A stretch of DNA of 64,000 nt from Bradyrhizobium diazoefficiens (GTDB taxonomy: Bacteria > Pseudomonadota > Alphaproteobacteria > Rhizobiales > Xanthobacteraceae). Each line of letters begins with the position of its first letter. Position 1 is the stretch's first letter. The stretch covers positions 7,375,001-7,439,000 of the forward strand of contig NZ_CP067100.1 in assembly GCF_016616235.1 (NCBI RefSeq), written 5' to 3'. The notes below the pieces were generated by a model, which searched no databases, was not told where the DNA came from, and was given only the letters and a program-made list of their open reading frames with translations. Positions 9,089 to 17,506 of this stretch are shown piece after piece. Made by a program: the position numbers and the translations under genes.

Positions 9089-9298
9089 TCTGGTCCCCGA
9101 ATCCCGTAAATACCGGGAACCCTAGCCGGCGGGCGGCTAAGACCTCGTTAAGCAACACCAGGACCCGTAGTTCCCGGGATGCCAGCTCGCCGCGGCTTCG
9201 CGGCCAAGGGCTCTGAATTCGCCAGCACTTACCGGCCAAATGCCTATATCAAGGCCCGGATCTGCCATCCGGCCATATTTCCTTGCCGCGGAACATCA

Positions 9299-10594
9299 AT
9301 GCTCTCGGTCGAACTCGTCATCGTCGTCGTCCTGATCGTCATCAACGGCCTGCTCTCGATGTCCGAGCTGGCCGTGGTGTCGTCCCGCCCGGCCCGGCTG
9401 TCACTGCTCGCCGCCAAGGGCGTGCACGGCGCCGCGCGGGCGCTGGCGCTCGCTTCCGATCCCGGGAAGTTTCTTTCGACGGTGCAGATCGGGATCACGC
9501 TGGTCGGGGTGCTCTCGGGCGCGTTCTCCGGCGCAACGCTCGGCCAACGGCTGACGCAATGGCTGGCCGAGCTCGGCATGTCTGCGGGGATCGCCGACAT
9601 CGTCGGCGTCGGCATCGTGGTCACGCTGATCACCTATGCGACGCTGATCGTCGGCGAGCTCGTGCCGAAACAGGTGGCGCTGCGCGACCCTGAAAGCATC
9701 GCGGTTCGCGTCGCGCCGGCGATGCACATGCTAGCGAAGATCTCGCTGCCGCTGGTGTTCCTGCTCGACGTCTCCGGCAAGCTGATCCTCACCCTGCTCG
9801 GCCGCGGCGGCAAGGCCGGAGAGAAGGTCTCGGAAGACGAGATCCACCACCTCGTCAGCGAGGCCGAAAGCGCCGGCGTGCTCGAACCCGGCGAGAAGGA
9901 GATGATCGCGGGTGTGATGCGGCTCGGCGACCGCCCGGTCGGCGCCGTCATGACGCCGCGCACCGACGTCGACGAGATCGACCTGAACGACGCGCCCGAG
10001 GCCATCCGCGAGATCATCGTGAAAAGCCCGCACTCGCGCTTTCCGGTCTCGGACGGCGACCGCGACAAGCCGATCGGCGTGCTCCAGGCCAAGGATCTGC
10101 TGATCGCCTACATGAACGACCGCACGCCGAATTTGCGCGCGTTGGTGCGCGAGGCGCCCGGCATTCCGGCGTCGGCGGATGCCCGCGACGTGCTGGCGAT
10201 CCTGAAAGCCGCGCCGGTTCACGTCGGCCTCGTCTACGACGAATACGGCGCGTTCGAAGGCATGGTGACCGCCGCCGACATCCTCGAATCGATCGTCGGC
10301 GCCTTCCATTCGGAGGAGGGACCGCCGGAGCCGGCCTATGTCAGGCGCGAGGACGATTCCCTGCTGATCTCCGGCTGGATGCCGGTCGACGAGTTCGGCG
10401 AGCTGCTCGGCATCGAGCTGCCGCCGCACCGCTACAACACGGTGGCAGGCCTGGTGCTGCAACAATTCAGAGTGCTGCCCGATGTCGGCGATGCCTTCGA
10501 CTTCAGCGGCTGGCACATCGAGGTGGTCGACCTCGACGGGCGGCGGATCGACAAGATTCTGGCGAGCCGGCTGAGTGAGATGGAAACGGGGTGA
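9299..10594 (+). CDS. Hemolysin family protein: DUF21 membrane domain, CBS pair and CorC_HlyC domain
   Basis: This 431-residue protein of the CorB/TlyC (UPF0053) type has three or four N-terminal membrane helices of the DUF21 domain (MLSVELVIVVVLIVINGLLS), then two CBS domains (about 215-335, RFPVSDGDRDKPIGVLQAKD and a second copy with VHVGLVYDEYGAFEGMVT). A C-terminal CorC_HlyC domain follows (about 345-425). CNNM/CorB relatives transport or sense magnesium, and the CBS pair usually binds adenine nucleotides. The ATG at 9299 begins directly at the first helix; the open frame upstream is not supported. It stands alone on its strand. Confidence 0.85.
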   Translation: MLSVELVIVVVLIVINGLLSMSELAVVSSRPARLSLLAAKGVHGAARALALASDPGKFLSTVQIGITLVGVLSGAFSGATLGQRLTQWLAELGMSAGIADIVGVGIVVTLITYATLIVGELVPKQVALRDPESIAVRVAPAMHMLAKISLPLVFLLDVSGKLILTLLGRGGKAGEKVSEDEIHHLVSEAESAGVLEPGEKEMIAGVMRLGDRPVGAVMTPRTDVDEIDLNDAPEAIREIIVKSPHSRFPVSDGDRDKPIGVLQAKDLLIAYMNDRTPNLRALVREAPGIPASADARDVLAILKAAPVHVGLVYDEYGAFEGMVTAADILESIVGAFHSEEGPPEPAYVRREDDSLLISGWMPVDEFGELLGIELPPHRYNTVAGLVLQQFRVLPDVGDAFDFSGWHIEVVDLDGRRIDKILASRLSEMETG

Positions 10595-10619
10595 GCAGGC
10601 GGCCGTGCTCCGACTTCCC

Positions 10620-10642
10620 TTCTCCCCTTGTGGGAGAAGGAA
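10620..10642. terminator. Hairpin downstream of the CBS protein gene
   Basis: CCTTCTCCC and GGGAGAAGG arms enclose a five-base loop 25 bases after the stop at 10594, and on the other strand sit just beyond the PilZ gene end. It resembles one arm of the dispersed GGGAGAGG-type repeats, so it may be a repeat remnant serving as a terminator. Confidence 0.4.
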
Positions 10643-10647
10643 CATCC

Positions 10648-10887
10648 TTACCCGAACCTCACCCCGATCCGCTTTTCCTTGCGCCAGACCACGGTGCACG
10701 ACAGCTGCCTTCCCTCGGCCTGGATGAACAGGGTGAACCGCTCGGGGATGCCGACCGGGCTGGTCACGTCGAGCGCCGCGCCGGTGTCCGAGAAATTGCG
10801 CACGGTGCAGTCGATCGCGCCGCCGCCGAACTCGATGGTTCCGGCCTTCAGCACGCGGTGTCTGGTTCTGTCACGTCGCTCGTCCAT
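10648..10887 (-). CDS. PilZ domain protein
   Basis: This 79-residue single-domain protein shows the PilZ cyclic-di-GMP binding pattern: the RxxxR-type motif in DRTRHRVLKAGT near residue 7 and the downstream (D/N)xSxxG motif in NFSDTGAAL near residue 32, followed by beta strands ending in GVRFG. Stand-alone PilZ proteins bind cyclic di-GMP and modulate motility or surface polysaccharide. Bradyrhizobium genomes carry many such short copies. No partner gene is adjacent. Confidence 0.85.
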   Translation of the reverse strand: MDERRDRTRHRVLKAGTIEFGGGAIDCTVRNFSDTGAALDVTSPVGIPERFTLFIQAEGRQLSCTVVWRKEKRIGVRFG

Positions 10888-10995
10888 GGGGCCAATTTAC
10901 ACCCAAAGCTTACACAGACATTAAAGCTCTGTACTTCGCGCAATGCATTCACGCCGCCGCACGAGGCGGCGGTATCGATCCGGCGGAGCCGAACC

Positions 10996-12684
10996 TCACA
11001 GTACTGGCTGGAAAGTCTCTGCCTGCGCTATCCGCCAAGCGTCGCGGAAGCGCGGGTCCTCGGTGCCTTCCAGCAGCTCGCCCGGGCGCAGCGCCGGATA
11101 GAACTGTGCGAAGGATTGCACATTGGTGGTCGAGGTCCGCTGACTGAAATGGACCGGGCGCAACTGCTGCGGGTGTTCGAGACCGGCTGCGGCGATCAGC
11201 TCGGTCAGCGAGTGCAGCGTGGCGTGGTGATAATTGTGCACGCGGTCGATCTTGAGCGGCACGTAGAGCGCGCGCGCCCGGGTCGGGTCCTGGGTCGCGA
11301 CCCCGGTCGGGCAGCGGTCGGTGTGGCAGCTCAGCGACTGGATGCAGCCGAGCGAGAACATGAAGCCGCGCGCCGAGTTGCACCAGTCGGCGCCGATCGC
11401 CATCGCGCGCGCCATGTCGAAGGCGGTGGCGATCTTGCCGGAGGCGCCGATCTTGATGCGGTCGCGCGCGTTGATGCCGATCAGCGCGTTGTGGACGAAA
11501 TTGACGCCCTCACGCATCGGCATGCCCAGATGGTCCATGAACTCCAGCGGCGCGGCGCCGGTGCCGCCTTCATTGCCGTCGACGACGATGAAATCAGGAT
11601 AGATGCCGGTCTGAAGCATCGCCTTGCAGATCGCCAGAAATTCCCAGGGATGGCCGATGCACAGCTTGAAGCCGGCCGGCTTGCCACCGGAGAGGCGGCG
11701 CATCTCGGCGATGAACTGCATCATGCCTATTGGCGTCGAGAAGGCCCGGTGCGAGGCCGGCGAGATGCAGTCCTCGCCCATCGCGACGCCGCGGATCTTG
11801 GAAATCTCTTCCGACACCTTGGCGGCCGGCAGCACCCCGCCATGACCGGGCTTGGCGCCCTGGCTGATCTTGAGCTCGACCATCTTGATCTGGTCTTCGC
11901 CGGCAACGCGCGCGAACGCATCCGGGTCGAACGAGCCGTCGAGGTGGCGGCAGCCGAAATAGCCCGAGCCGATCTCCCAGATGATATCGCCGCCCATCTC
12001 GCGGTGATAGGGACTGACACCGCCCTCTCCGGTGTCGTGCGCAAAGCCGCCCTTCTTCGCGCCGGCGTTCAGCGCGCGCACGGCATTGGGGCTGAGCGCG
12101 CCGAAGCTCATCGCGGAGATGTTGAACACCGAGGCCGAATAGGGCTTGGTGCAGTCAGGCCCGCCGATGGTGACGCGAAACTTCTCCTCGGCATGCGTCT
12201 TCGGCGCGACCGAGTGATGCATCCACTCGTAGCCGTCGCGGTAGACGTCCTCCTGGGTGCCGAACGGCCGCTTGTCGAGCTGCATCTTGGCGCGCTGATA
12301 GACCACCGCGCGGGTGTCGCGCGAGAACGGCATGCCGTCCTTCTCGCTCTCGAAGAAATACTGCCGCATCTCCGGGCGGATCTCTTCAAGCAGGAAACGG
12401 ATATGCGCCGAGATCGGATAGTTGCGCAGAACCGCGTGCCCCTTCTGGAGCAGATCGCGGACGCCGAGCAATGTCAGGGCGCCGAAGATCAGAATCGGGA
12501 CCAGCAGGATGTCGAAGATCTTGCGGTCGGCGATGCCGATGCCGATCAAAAGCGCGGTGACCACCGCGCAGATCGTCAGCACGATAAAGCGCGGCGAGAA
12601 TGGCAGCAGCAGGGTCTCCATGACCCCCTCCTCCGCCAGTGCCAGACGTTTGGGTGCTTCCTGCTTGTTGTTGTCGTCAGCCAC
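10996..12684 (-). CDS. FMN-binding glutamate synthase family protein (GltB central domain)
   Basis: This 562-residue protein has two N-terminal membrane segments (SPRFIVLTICAVVTALLIGI and DILLVPILIFGALTLLGV), then a domain matching the FMN-binding alpha/beta barrel of glutamate synthase large subunit. Visible signatures include KPGHGGVLPAAKVSEEISKI, FIVVDGNEGGTGAAPLEF and a cysteine cluster SLGCIQSLSCHTDRCPTGVA that resembles the iron-sulfur site. It lacks the glutamine amidotransferase domain, so it is not a classical GOGAT. Related membrane-anchored proteins are annotated only by family; some relatives act on N-methylated or other amino substrates. The physiological reaction is unknown. Confidence 0.8.
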   Translation of the reverse strand: MADDNNKQEAPKRLALAEEGVMETLLLPFSPRFIVLTICAVVTALLIGIGIADRKIFDILLVPILIFGALTLLGVRDLLQKGHAVLRNYPISAHIRFLLEEIRPEMRQYFFESEKDGMPFSRDTRAVVYQRAKMQLDKRPFGTQEDVYRDGYEWMHHSVAPKTHAEEKFRVTIGGPDCTKPYSASVFNISAMSFGALSPNAVRALNAGAKKGGFAHDTGEGGVSPYHREMGGDIIWEIGSGYFGCRHLDGSFDPDAFARVAGEDQIKMVELKISQGAKPGHGGVLPAAKVSEEISKIRGVAMGEDCISPASHRAFSTPIGMMQFIAEMRRLSGGKPAGFKLCIGHPWEFLAICKAMLQTGIYPDFIVVDGNEGGTGAAPLEFMDHLGMPMREGVNFVHNALIGINARDRIKIGASGKIATAFDMARAMAIGADWCNSARGFMFSLGCIQSLSCHTDRCPTGVATQDPTRARALYVPLKIDRVHNYHHATLHSLTELIAAAGLEHPQQLRPVHFSQRTSTTNVQSFAQFYPALRPGELLEGTEDPRFRDAWRIAQAETFQPVL

Positions 12685-13126
12685 GGTCCCATCCTCTCGT
12701 CGGCATGAGGCGGTACGATACGCCCGCGCCTGTCATACGGATATGACGCGGCCATTGTTTCAGGCTAGCGAATTCGGCCGAGGAAAATCAATCAGCCCGA
12801 TGGACAGGTTTTGCAATGCAGCAGAGCTGCCGGGAGATTTCGAGGGCAGCCGCCCGCGCTGATGCAATCGACGTTTAGCAGGTGAAAGTAGAGTCCGCCG
12901 GGCGCGGCTACAACTTCAGGCGTCGGCCCAGCCAAGCGCCGGCGCAGACCCGAGACCCCGTAACCACAGGATTTCCTGGCTGAGAAAGCTGTCACTCCGA
13001 GGCCCCGCATGAGCACTCCCTGCCGTTGTGGTCCCGGATTGGCGCGCGCTTGGGCGCGCTTATCCGGGACGACGGTGGAGGTAGGGACTAGCAGTCCGGC
13101 ATGACGGAGAGCTGAGCGAGCGGAGC
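12685..13126. other. Intergenic region without a gene
   Basis: No convincing coding sequence is seen in these 442 bases. The stretch holds a small dyad GTCATA/TATGAC at 12732-12747, shortly upstream of the glutamate-synthase-like gene and possibly an operator. A GC-rich inverted repeat also lies at 13030-13075, with GTCCCGGAT and ATCCGGGAC arms. Confidence 0.6.
13030..13075. repeat. Palindromic intergenic repeat, GTCCCGGAT type
   Basis: Arms GTCCCGGAT and ATCCGGGAC enclose a second dyad of alternating GCGC sequence, close to the end of the ferredoxin reductase gene. Similar arms occur at 39111-39188 and, more loosely, at 47562-47681. It is likely a dispersed repeat that may also act as a terminator. 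Confidence 0.6.
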
Positions 13127-13900
13127 TTACCGCTCGACGAACGCCTTCTCGATCACGAAATGGCCGGGCTTGTTGCCCGAGCCCTCGATGAAGTCGCGGC
13201 CTTCGAACATCACCTTCAGCTCTTCCAGCATGCCCGGGCTGCCGCACATCATGATGCGGTCGGTCGCGATGTCGAGGGGCGACTGCCCGATATCGTTGAA
13301 GATCTGCTCGGAGTTGATGAGGTCGGTGATGCGGCCGCGGTTCTTGAACGGCTCGCGGGTCACGGTCGGATAGTACACCAGCTTGTCCGCGAGCAGCTCG
13401 CCGAACAGCTCGTCCTCGCGCAGGGAGGCGACAAGCTTCTCGCCATAGGCAAGCTCGGAAACCTGGCGGCAGCCATGCACCAGCACGATCCTCTCGTACT
13501 GGTCGTAGACGTCGGGGTCCTTGATCAGGCTCGCGAACGGCGCAAGGCCGGTACCGGTCGAGAGCAGCAGCAGCCGCTTGCCGGGGATCAAATTGTCGGT
13601 GATCAGCGTGCCGGTCGCCTTGCGGCCGACCAGGATGGTGTCGCCTTCCTTGATCTTCTGCAGGCGAGAGGTCAGCGGGCCGTCCTGCACCTTGATCGAG
13701 AAGAACTCGAGCTCTTCCTCGTGGTTGGCGCTGGCCATGCTGTAGGCGCGCAGCAGCGGACGGCCCTCGACCTCGAGGCCGATCATCGCGAACTGGCCGT
13801 TCTGGAAGCGGAAGCCGCTGTCGCGCGTGGCGCGGAAGCTGAACAGCGTGTCGGTCCAGTGCTGGACGGAAACAACCTTCTCTCGGTAAAACGCGCTCAT
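13127..13900 (-). CDS. fpr: Ferredoxin-NADP+ reductase
   Basis: This 257-residue flavoenzyme moves electrons between NADP(H) and ferredoxin or flavodoxin. The FAD-binding barrel shows RAYSMAS (about 55-61), and the NADP domain shows LLLLSTGTGLAPFASLI, VHGCRQVSELAY and MMCGSPGMLEEL. The C-terminal FVIEKAFVER is typical of bacterial Fpr, where the last residues lie over the flavin. It is a single transcription unit. It has no iron-sulfur cluster motifs and therefore cannot itself be the missing BoxA of the box cluster, although it could help supply reduced ferredoxin. Confidence 0.9.
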   Translation of the reverse strand: MSAFYREKVVSVQHWTDTLFSFRATRDSGFRFQNGQFAMIGLEVEGRPLLRAYSMASANHEEELEFFSIKVQDGPLTSRLQKIKEGDTILVGRKATGTLITDNLIPGKRLLLLSTGTGLAPFASLIKDPDVYDQYERIVLVHGCRQVSELAYGEKLVASLREDELFGELLADKLVYYPTVTREPFKNRGRITDLINSEQIFNDIGQSPLDIATDRIMMCGSPGMLEELKVMFEGRDFIEGSGNKPGHFVIEKAFVER

Positions 13901-14271
13901 GATTTTCGCTTTCCGAATAATTGCGGTTTCAGGACAAAAGCGTTGCCCGGCCCTGAAAACGGGCGAACACCAGTGTCATGGCGGAGGATTTCGCGTGTGT
14001 GATCTACGCCATTGAGACCAATAATCAACCTCGTTCCGGATGCATTTGATGCCGGTCAAACCGGCATTTGCGGCAGAAACGGGCTCATCATTAGCGGTTT
14101 TGCTGCCCGCCCCTGTTTGAGGGCAATTTCTTTTTCCTCCAGGGCTCGATGGCAGCACTTAATTTCCATCGCGCTCGCGAGAATTTCATTAAGAATAGTT
14201 CTGATTTTCACCCCGTTTGGCGCGGATTCCCGCATTTTTGCGGCTTCTGGCGGCGGGAACGATCGAGACAG
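13901..14271. other. Intergenic region without a gene
   Basis: These 371 bases between the divergent fpr and ATP-grasp genes contain no supported gene. A short perfect dyad ATGCCGG/CCGGCAT lies at 14049-14067. The stretch from about 14140 is relatively AT-rich and probably contains the promoter of the ATP-grasp gene. Confidence 0.6.
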
Positions 14272-15072
14272 ATGGCAAGCGGCGAGCGGATCTTCGTCCA
14301 GGCGATCAGGCGCTATTGCGCAGACCACGGCATTGCCGTCGATGTCCGGCCCGGCGGCTGGCTGATCGCGATGCGCCGGGGCTATGAGCGCCGCTTCGCC
14401 TTCGGCTACGACATCGGCCTCAACAGCGCCATCGCCCATCGTCTCGCCAACGACAAATCGGCCACCGCCGAGGCACTGGCGCTCGCGGGCGTGCCCTGCA
14501 TTCCGCACCACCTCTTCCTCAATCCGAAGCTGGGTGTGCATATCGCCGGCTCCGGGGGGCGTGAGGCAATGCAGGCCCTGCTCGCGCAGCATCCGCAAGG
14601 CGTCGTGGTGAAGCCGAACGAGGGGACGTCGGGACGATCCGTCTTCAAGGTGACGACGGAGGCGGAACTCGGCCGGGCGATTGCCGAGGTTTTCTCAATG
14701 AGCGCCGGGCTCGTGATCTCGCCCTATGTCGAAATCGAGGACGAGGTCCGTGTGGTGCTGCTGGATGACGTGCCGCTCGTCCTCTACAGCAAGCAGCGTG
14801 GCGCGGATTGGCGACACAATCTCGATTCCGGCGCAAAGCCGGTGCTGCTAGAGGACGGCGAGGTTCGATCGGCTTGCGCGAAGCTCGCGATCGACGCCGC
14901 GAGCGCCATCGGCATCGCCTTTGCGTCGATCGACGTGGTCTGCGTCGATGGCGCGTGGAAGGTGCTCGAGATCAATTCCGGCGTGATGATGGAGGCGCTG
15001 GGCCGGCTGCATCCGGAACTGGTGCAAGCGACGTATGACGCGGCGCTGGACCGGGTGTTTGGCGAGAGCTAG
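14272..15072 (+). CDS. ATP-grasp domain protein (RimK/glutathione synthase-like)
   Basis: This 266-residue protein has the ATP-grasp plan: a phosphate-binding loop in VVVKPNEGTSGRSVFKV (about 111-127), acidic residues in SPYVEIEDEVRVVLLDD, and the magnesium-binding end VLEINSGVMMEAL near residue 240. ATP-grasp ligases join a carboxylate to an amine or thiol through an acyl phosphate. It is close to the small stand-alone ligases of the RimK or cyanophycin-synthetase kind, but the substrate cannot be named. The open frame starts earlier (14149); the ATG at 14272 (MASGERIFVQ) was chosen because the upstream part is compositionally unlike a protein. An IS element sits 11 bases after its stop. Confidence 0.75.
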   Translation: MASGERIFVQAIRRYCADHGIAVDVRPGGWLIAMRRGYERRFAFGYDIGLNSAIAHRLANDKSATAEALALAGVPCIPHHLFLNPKLGVHIAGSGGREAMQALLAQHPQGVVVKPNEGTSGRSVFKVTTEAELGRAIAEVFSMSAGLVISPYVEIEDEVRVVLLDDVPLVLYSKQRGADWRHNLDSGAKPVLLEDGEVRSACAKLAIDAASAIGIAFASIDVVCVDGAWKVLEINSGVMMEALGRLHPELVQATYDAALDRVFGES

Positions 15073-15083
15073 GAGCCGCAACT

Positions 15084-16395
15084 TGTCCAGCGGATGGATG
15101 GGTAACAAAACAGACCGGATGGATAGGTAACAATCGTTCATGGTTTGGTCGGCTGCGGCGCTGCGCTAGCGCAGCGCCGCAGCCTGCGTGTTTTCTGGTC
15201 GATGATGCCGATCGGTATGTGGAAGAAGCGCACTTGCCATTGCCCATCGGCGGCCTCCTCGACGGCAACGGCCTCACCAATGAGAGCGCTGGAGATGTGA
15301 ATGAGTTCGCCGCGCCACTTGATCTCGCCGTTGGAGCGGACCTGGCGCACCGCGGCTTCGGCTGGATAATCCGGCTCCGGAAGCCGCCTCGGCATCGCAC
15401 GAGACGAAGGCTGATAGACGCTGGCAGGTGGGCGCTGGCCAAGTGACTCGTGCGGTCGTTCTTCGTTGTAGTCGCGCACGAATGCCGCGAAGCGACGAGC
15501 CTGCGCGGCCTGGGTCGGCGGCGGCGGCTGCATGGCCTCCAGAAGCGTGAGGTGAAAACGCTCGTGGCGGCCGTTCTGCTGTGGATGGCCGGGATCAATC
15601 CGTTCATGGCGGATGCCAAGCTTGATCCACCATACCGACAGTGCCGTCAGGCCCGTGGTTCCGGTCGAGGCGAACGGCGAGCCGTTGTCGGAGCGGATGA
15701 TCTGCGGCAAGCCGTACTCGCGAAACGCCCGCTCCAGCAGCGGTTGGCACTCGGCATGTTGCGTGCTGCCCGTCGCCGCCAGGCTAATCAAATAGCGGCT
15801 GAAGCCATCGGTCACCGTGAACGGTTCAACGCGAGATCCGTCGCCCAGGCGGATCCAGCCCTTGTGATCGAGCGCCCATACATGGTTGGCATGCTGAGGC
15901 ACCGTCAGTTGCCCCATGCGCGGCGGCGCACGCCGCCGGGTCCGACGGTTGCTCACCAGTCCCGCCCGTTTGAGAATCCCGCCCGCCGTCGAGGCCGACG
16001 GCCAATCGACGTCCCCTTGGCGAGCCTCAAGTTTGCTGACGATCTTGCGCGGTCCCCAGCTCGGCCGCTCAAGCCGCAGCCCCACAATCGCATCCACGAT
16101 GTGCTGTGGTGTCGCCCGTCCATGAACCCGCGCGGCATGGGAGCGATCCGCCAGCCCGGCAGGTCCTTCCAACCGGTAGCGCTCCAGCCACTTATAACCG
16201 GTCTTGCGGCTAATCTCGTAGCGCTCGCAAAGCTCCGTCATCGTCCACAAGCCGGTTCGCTGATCCGAGATGAAGCGAACTCGTTCGTCCATTGTACAGC
16301 TCTCCCGCCAAGGCATCGGCTGATCCTCCCAGCCGACAGAGAACTGTCACCCATCCATCCGGTCTACTCTGTTACCTATCTATCCGGTCTGGACA
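15084..16395 (-). mobile_element. IS481-family insertion sequence, complete
   Basis: A 1312-bp element holds one transposase gene. Both ends begin TGTCCAG, and each end carries two tandem copies of a motif close to ACCGGATGGATAGGTAACA (left end 15084-15132, right end in inverse orientation up to 16395). The trinucleotide ACT flanks both sides (15081-15083 and 16396-16398), which could be a short target duplication; it is too short to be certain. The element landed just after the ATP-grasp gene stop and beside a dispersed repeat, and breaks no recognisable gene. Confidence 0.85.
15138..16316 (-). CDS. IS481 family transposase
   Basis: This 392-residue DDE transposase opens with a helix-turn-helix (TMTELCERYEISRKTGYKWL) and a second DNA-binding part. 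The retroviral-integrase-like catalytic core has D150 (ALDHKG), D210 (RSDNGSPF) and the glutamate in QNGRHERFH near 252, and a short C-terminal domain follows. All catalytic residues are present and the frame is uninterrupted, so the element may be active. An alternative start at 16292 (MDERVRFIS) has GGAGAG eight bases upstream and may be the true one. The first start is kept because many family members carry an MPW leader. Confidence 0.9.
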   Translation of the reverse strand: MPWRESCTMDERVRFISDQRTGLWTMTELCERYEISRKTGYKWLERYRLEGPAGLADRSHAARVHGRATPQHIVDAIVGLRLERPSWGPRKIVSKLEARQGDVDWPSASTAGGILKRAGLVSNRRTRRRAPPRMGQLTVPQHANHVWALDHKGWIRLGDGSRVEPFTVTDGFSRYLISLAATGSTQHAECQPLLERAFREYGLPQIIRSDNGSPFASTGTTGLTALSVWWIKLGIRHERIDPGHPQQNGRHERFHLTLLEAMQPPPPTQAAQARRFAAFVRDYNEERPHESLGQRPPASVYQPSSRAMPRRLPEPDYPAEAAVRQVRSNGEIKWRGELIHISSALIGEAVAVEEAADGQWQVRFFHIPIGIIDQKTRRLRRCASAAPQPTKP

Positions 16396-16403
16396 ACTCG
16401 TCT

Positions 16404-16557
16404 TACCCTCCCCTGGAGGGGGAGGGTCGCTGTGCATGGAGCGAAGCGGGATGCGCAGCGGGGTGGGGTGATCTCTCGACTCGGCACCGCCTCAATGGAG
16501 AGATCACCCACCCCGCTCGCGCTACGCGCGATCGACCCTCCCCTCCAGGGGAGGGTA
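16404..16557. repeat. Dispersed palindromic intergenic repeat, family B copy 1
   Basis: The outer arms TACCCTCCCCTGGAGG and CCAGGGGAGGGTA, with inner arms GGGGTGGGGTGATC and GATCACCCACCCC, form a long GC-rich inverted repeat. A second copy with the same order of arms lies at 50359-50528. It lies between the IS element and the periplasmic binding-protein gene. Confidence 0.8.
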
Positions 16558-16570
16558 AGGAAGGCCGCTG

Positions 16571-17494
16571 CTAGTTATTCGCGCTCGCCGAATCGTCCAT
16601 GGCCTTGAAGGCTTCTTCCAGTTGCGGCGAGATCGGCACGTTCAGCCGTTCGCCGGTGGGAAGGCGCGCGACGAACCATTTGTTGTAGAGCGGGACCAGA
16701 TCGTGGTTGGAGCCGAGCCTGCGGAAGGCGCGCTCGACCACGGCGGCGAGCTGCGGCTCGCCCTTCCTGAACATGATGCCGTAGGGATCGTAGGACAGAT
16801 AGTCCCCGACCACGCGAAAATATTCCTGCGCCTTGTGGCGCGCGATCAGGCCGTAGAGCAGGATGTCGTCGGTCGCGAACGCATCCGCCTTGCCGTCGTT
16901 CACCATCTGGAACGACTGCTCGTGATCCGGCGCCGTCACGATGTTGAGGCCGAGCGAGAGCTTCCTGTCGACGGCGTGCATCGCCTGCTCATTGGTCGTG
17001 CCCTTGGTCACCACGACTGTCCTGCCCTTCAAATCGGCGACGCCGGAAACAGCCGCTCCCTTCGGCACCATCAGCTTGGTGCCGGCGACGAACATCAGCG
17101 GCGAGAACGCGACGCGCTTGCCGCGCTCGGCATTGGCCGTGGTCGAGCCGCATTCCAGGTCGATCTTGCTCTGCAGCACGGCGTCGATGCGGTCATCGGA
17201 GGTGACCTTGACGTAGTCGATCCTGAGATTGGGATCGTCGACCTCGACGCCGATCTCCTCGACGATGGCCTCGCAGAGTTCGAGGCTATAGCCGATCGGG
17301 CGACCCGACTGGTCGAGGAAGGAGAATGGCGGCGAGCTCTCGCGGTAGCCGAGCCGCACGGCGTGACTGCTCTTGATCGCCGACAGCGTCGGGCTAAGCC
17401 CTTCTTCGCTGCCGCCGGTCTGCGCGGCGGCGCCGGTTGCCAGCAGGCACGCTGCCAGCAACAGGCCGCCCGGTATCGCCATCGAAAGGCGCAT
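16571..17494 (-). CDS. Amino acid-type periplasmic substrate-binding protein (GltI-like)
   Basis: This 307-residue exported protein has a signal peptide (AIPGGLLLAACLLATGAAAQ) and the type-2 periplasmic binding fold of the polar amino acid family. YRESSPPFSFLDQSGRPIGY is the usual first ligand loop, and DLECGSTTANAERGKRVAFS resembles the glutamate/aspartate-binding GltI group. No ABC permease or ATPase is adjacent. Instead its start lies 13 bases after the stop of the dicarboxylate/amino acid symporter gene on the same strand. It may therefore be an orphan binding protein co-expressed with that symporter. Confidence 0.8.
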   Translation of the reverse strand: MRLSMAIPGGLLLAACLLATGAAAQTGGSEEGLSPTLSAIKSSHAVRLGYRESSPPFSFLDQSGRPIGYSLELCEAIVEEIGVEVDDPNLRIDYVKVTSDDRIDAVLQSKIDLECGSTTANAERGKRVAFSPLMFVAGTKLMVPKGAAVSGVADLKGRTVVVTKGTTNEQAMHAVDRKLSLGLNIVTAPDHEQSFQMVNDGKADAFATDDILLYGLIARHKAQEYFRVVGDYLSYDPYGIMFRKGEPQLAAVVERAFRRLGSNHDLVPLYNKWFVARLPTGERLNVPISPQLEEAFKAMDDSASANN

Positions 17495-17506
17495 GATGCA
17501 GCTCCA

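Noticed and set aside
6875..9109. 744-residue open frame on the plus strand opposite the chemotaxis receptor
   Set aside because: The minus-strand receptor has clear domains, and the plus-strand translation is an Arg/Gly/His-rich shadow with no recognisable features.
10591..12708. 705-residue open frame on the plus strand opposite the FMN-binding protein
   Set aside because: The minus strand encodes a clear glutamate-synthase-type FMN domain; long opposite frames are expected in GC-rich DNA.
13127..13900. Ferredoxin-NADP reductase as the missing BoxA
   Set aside because: BoxA carries two [4Fe-4S] cluster motifs ahead of its reductase domain; this protein has only the plain Fpr fold and lies far from the box genes.
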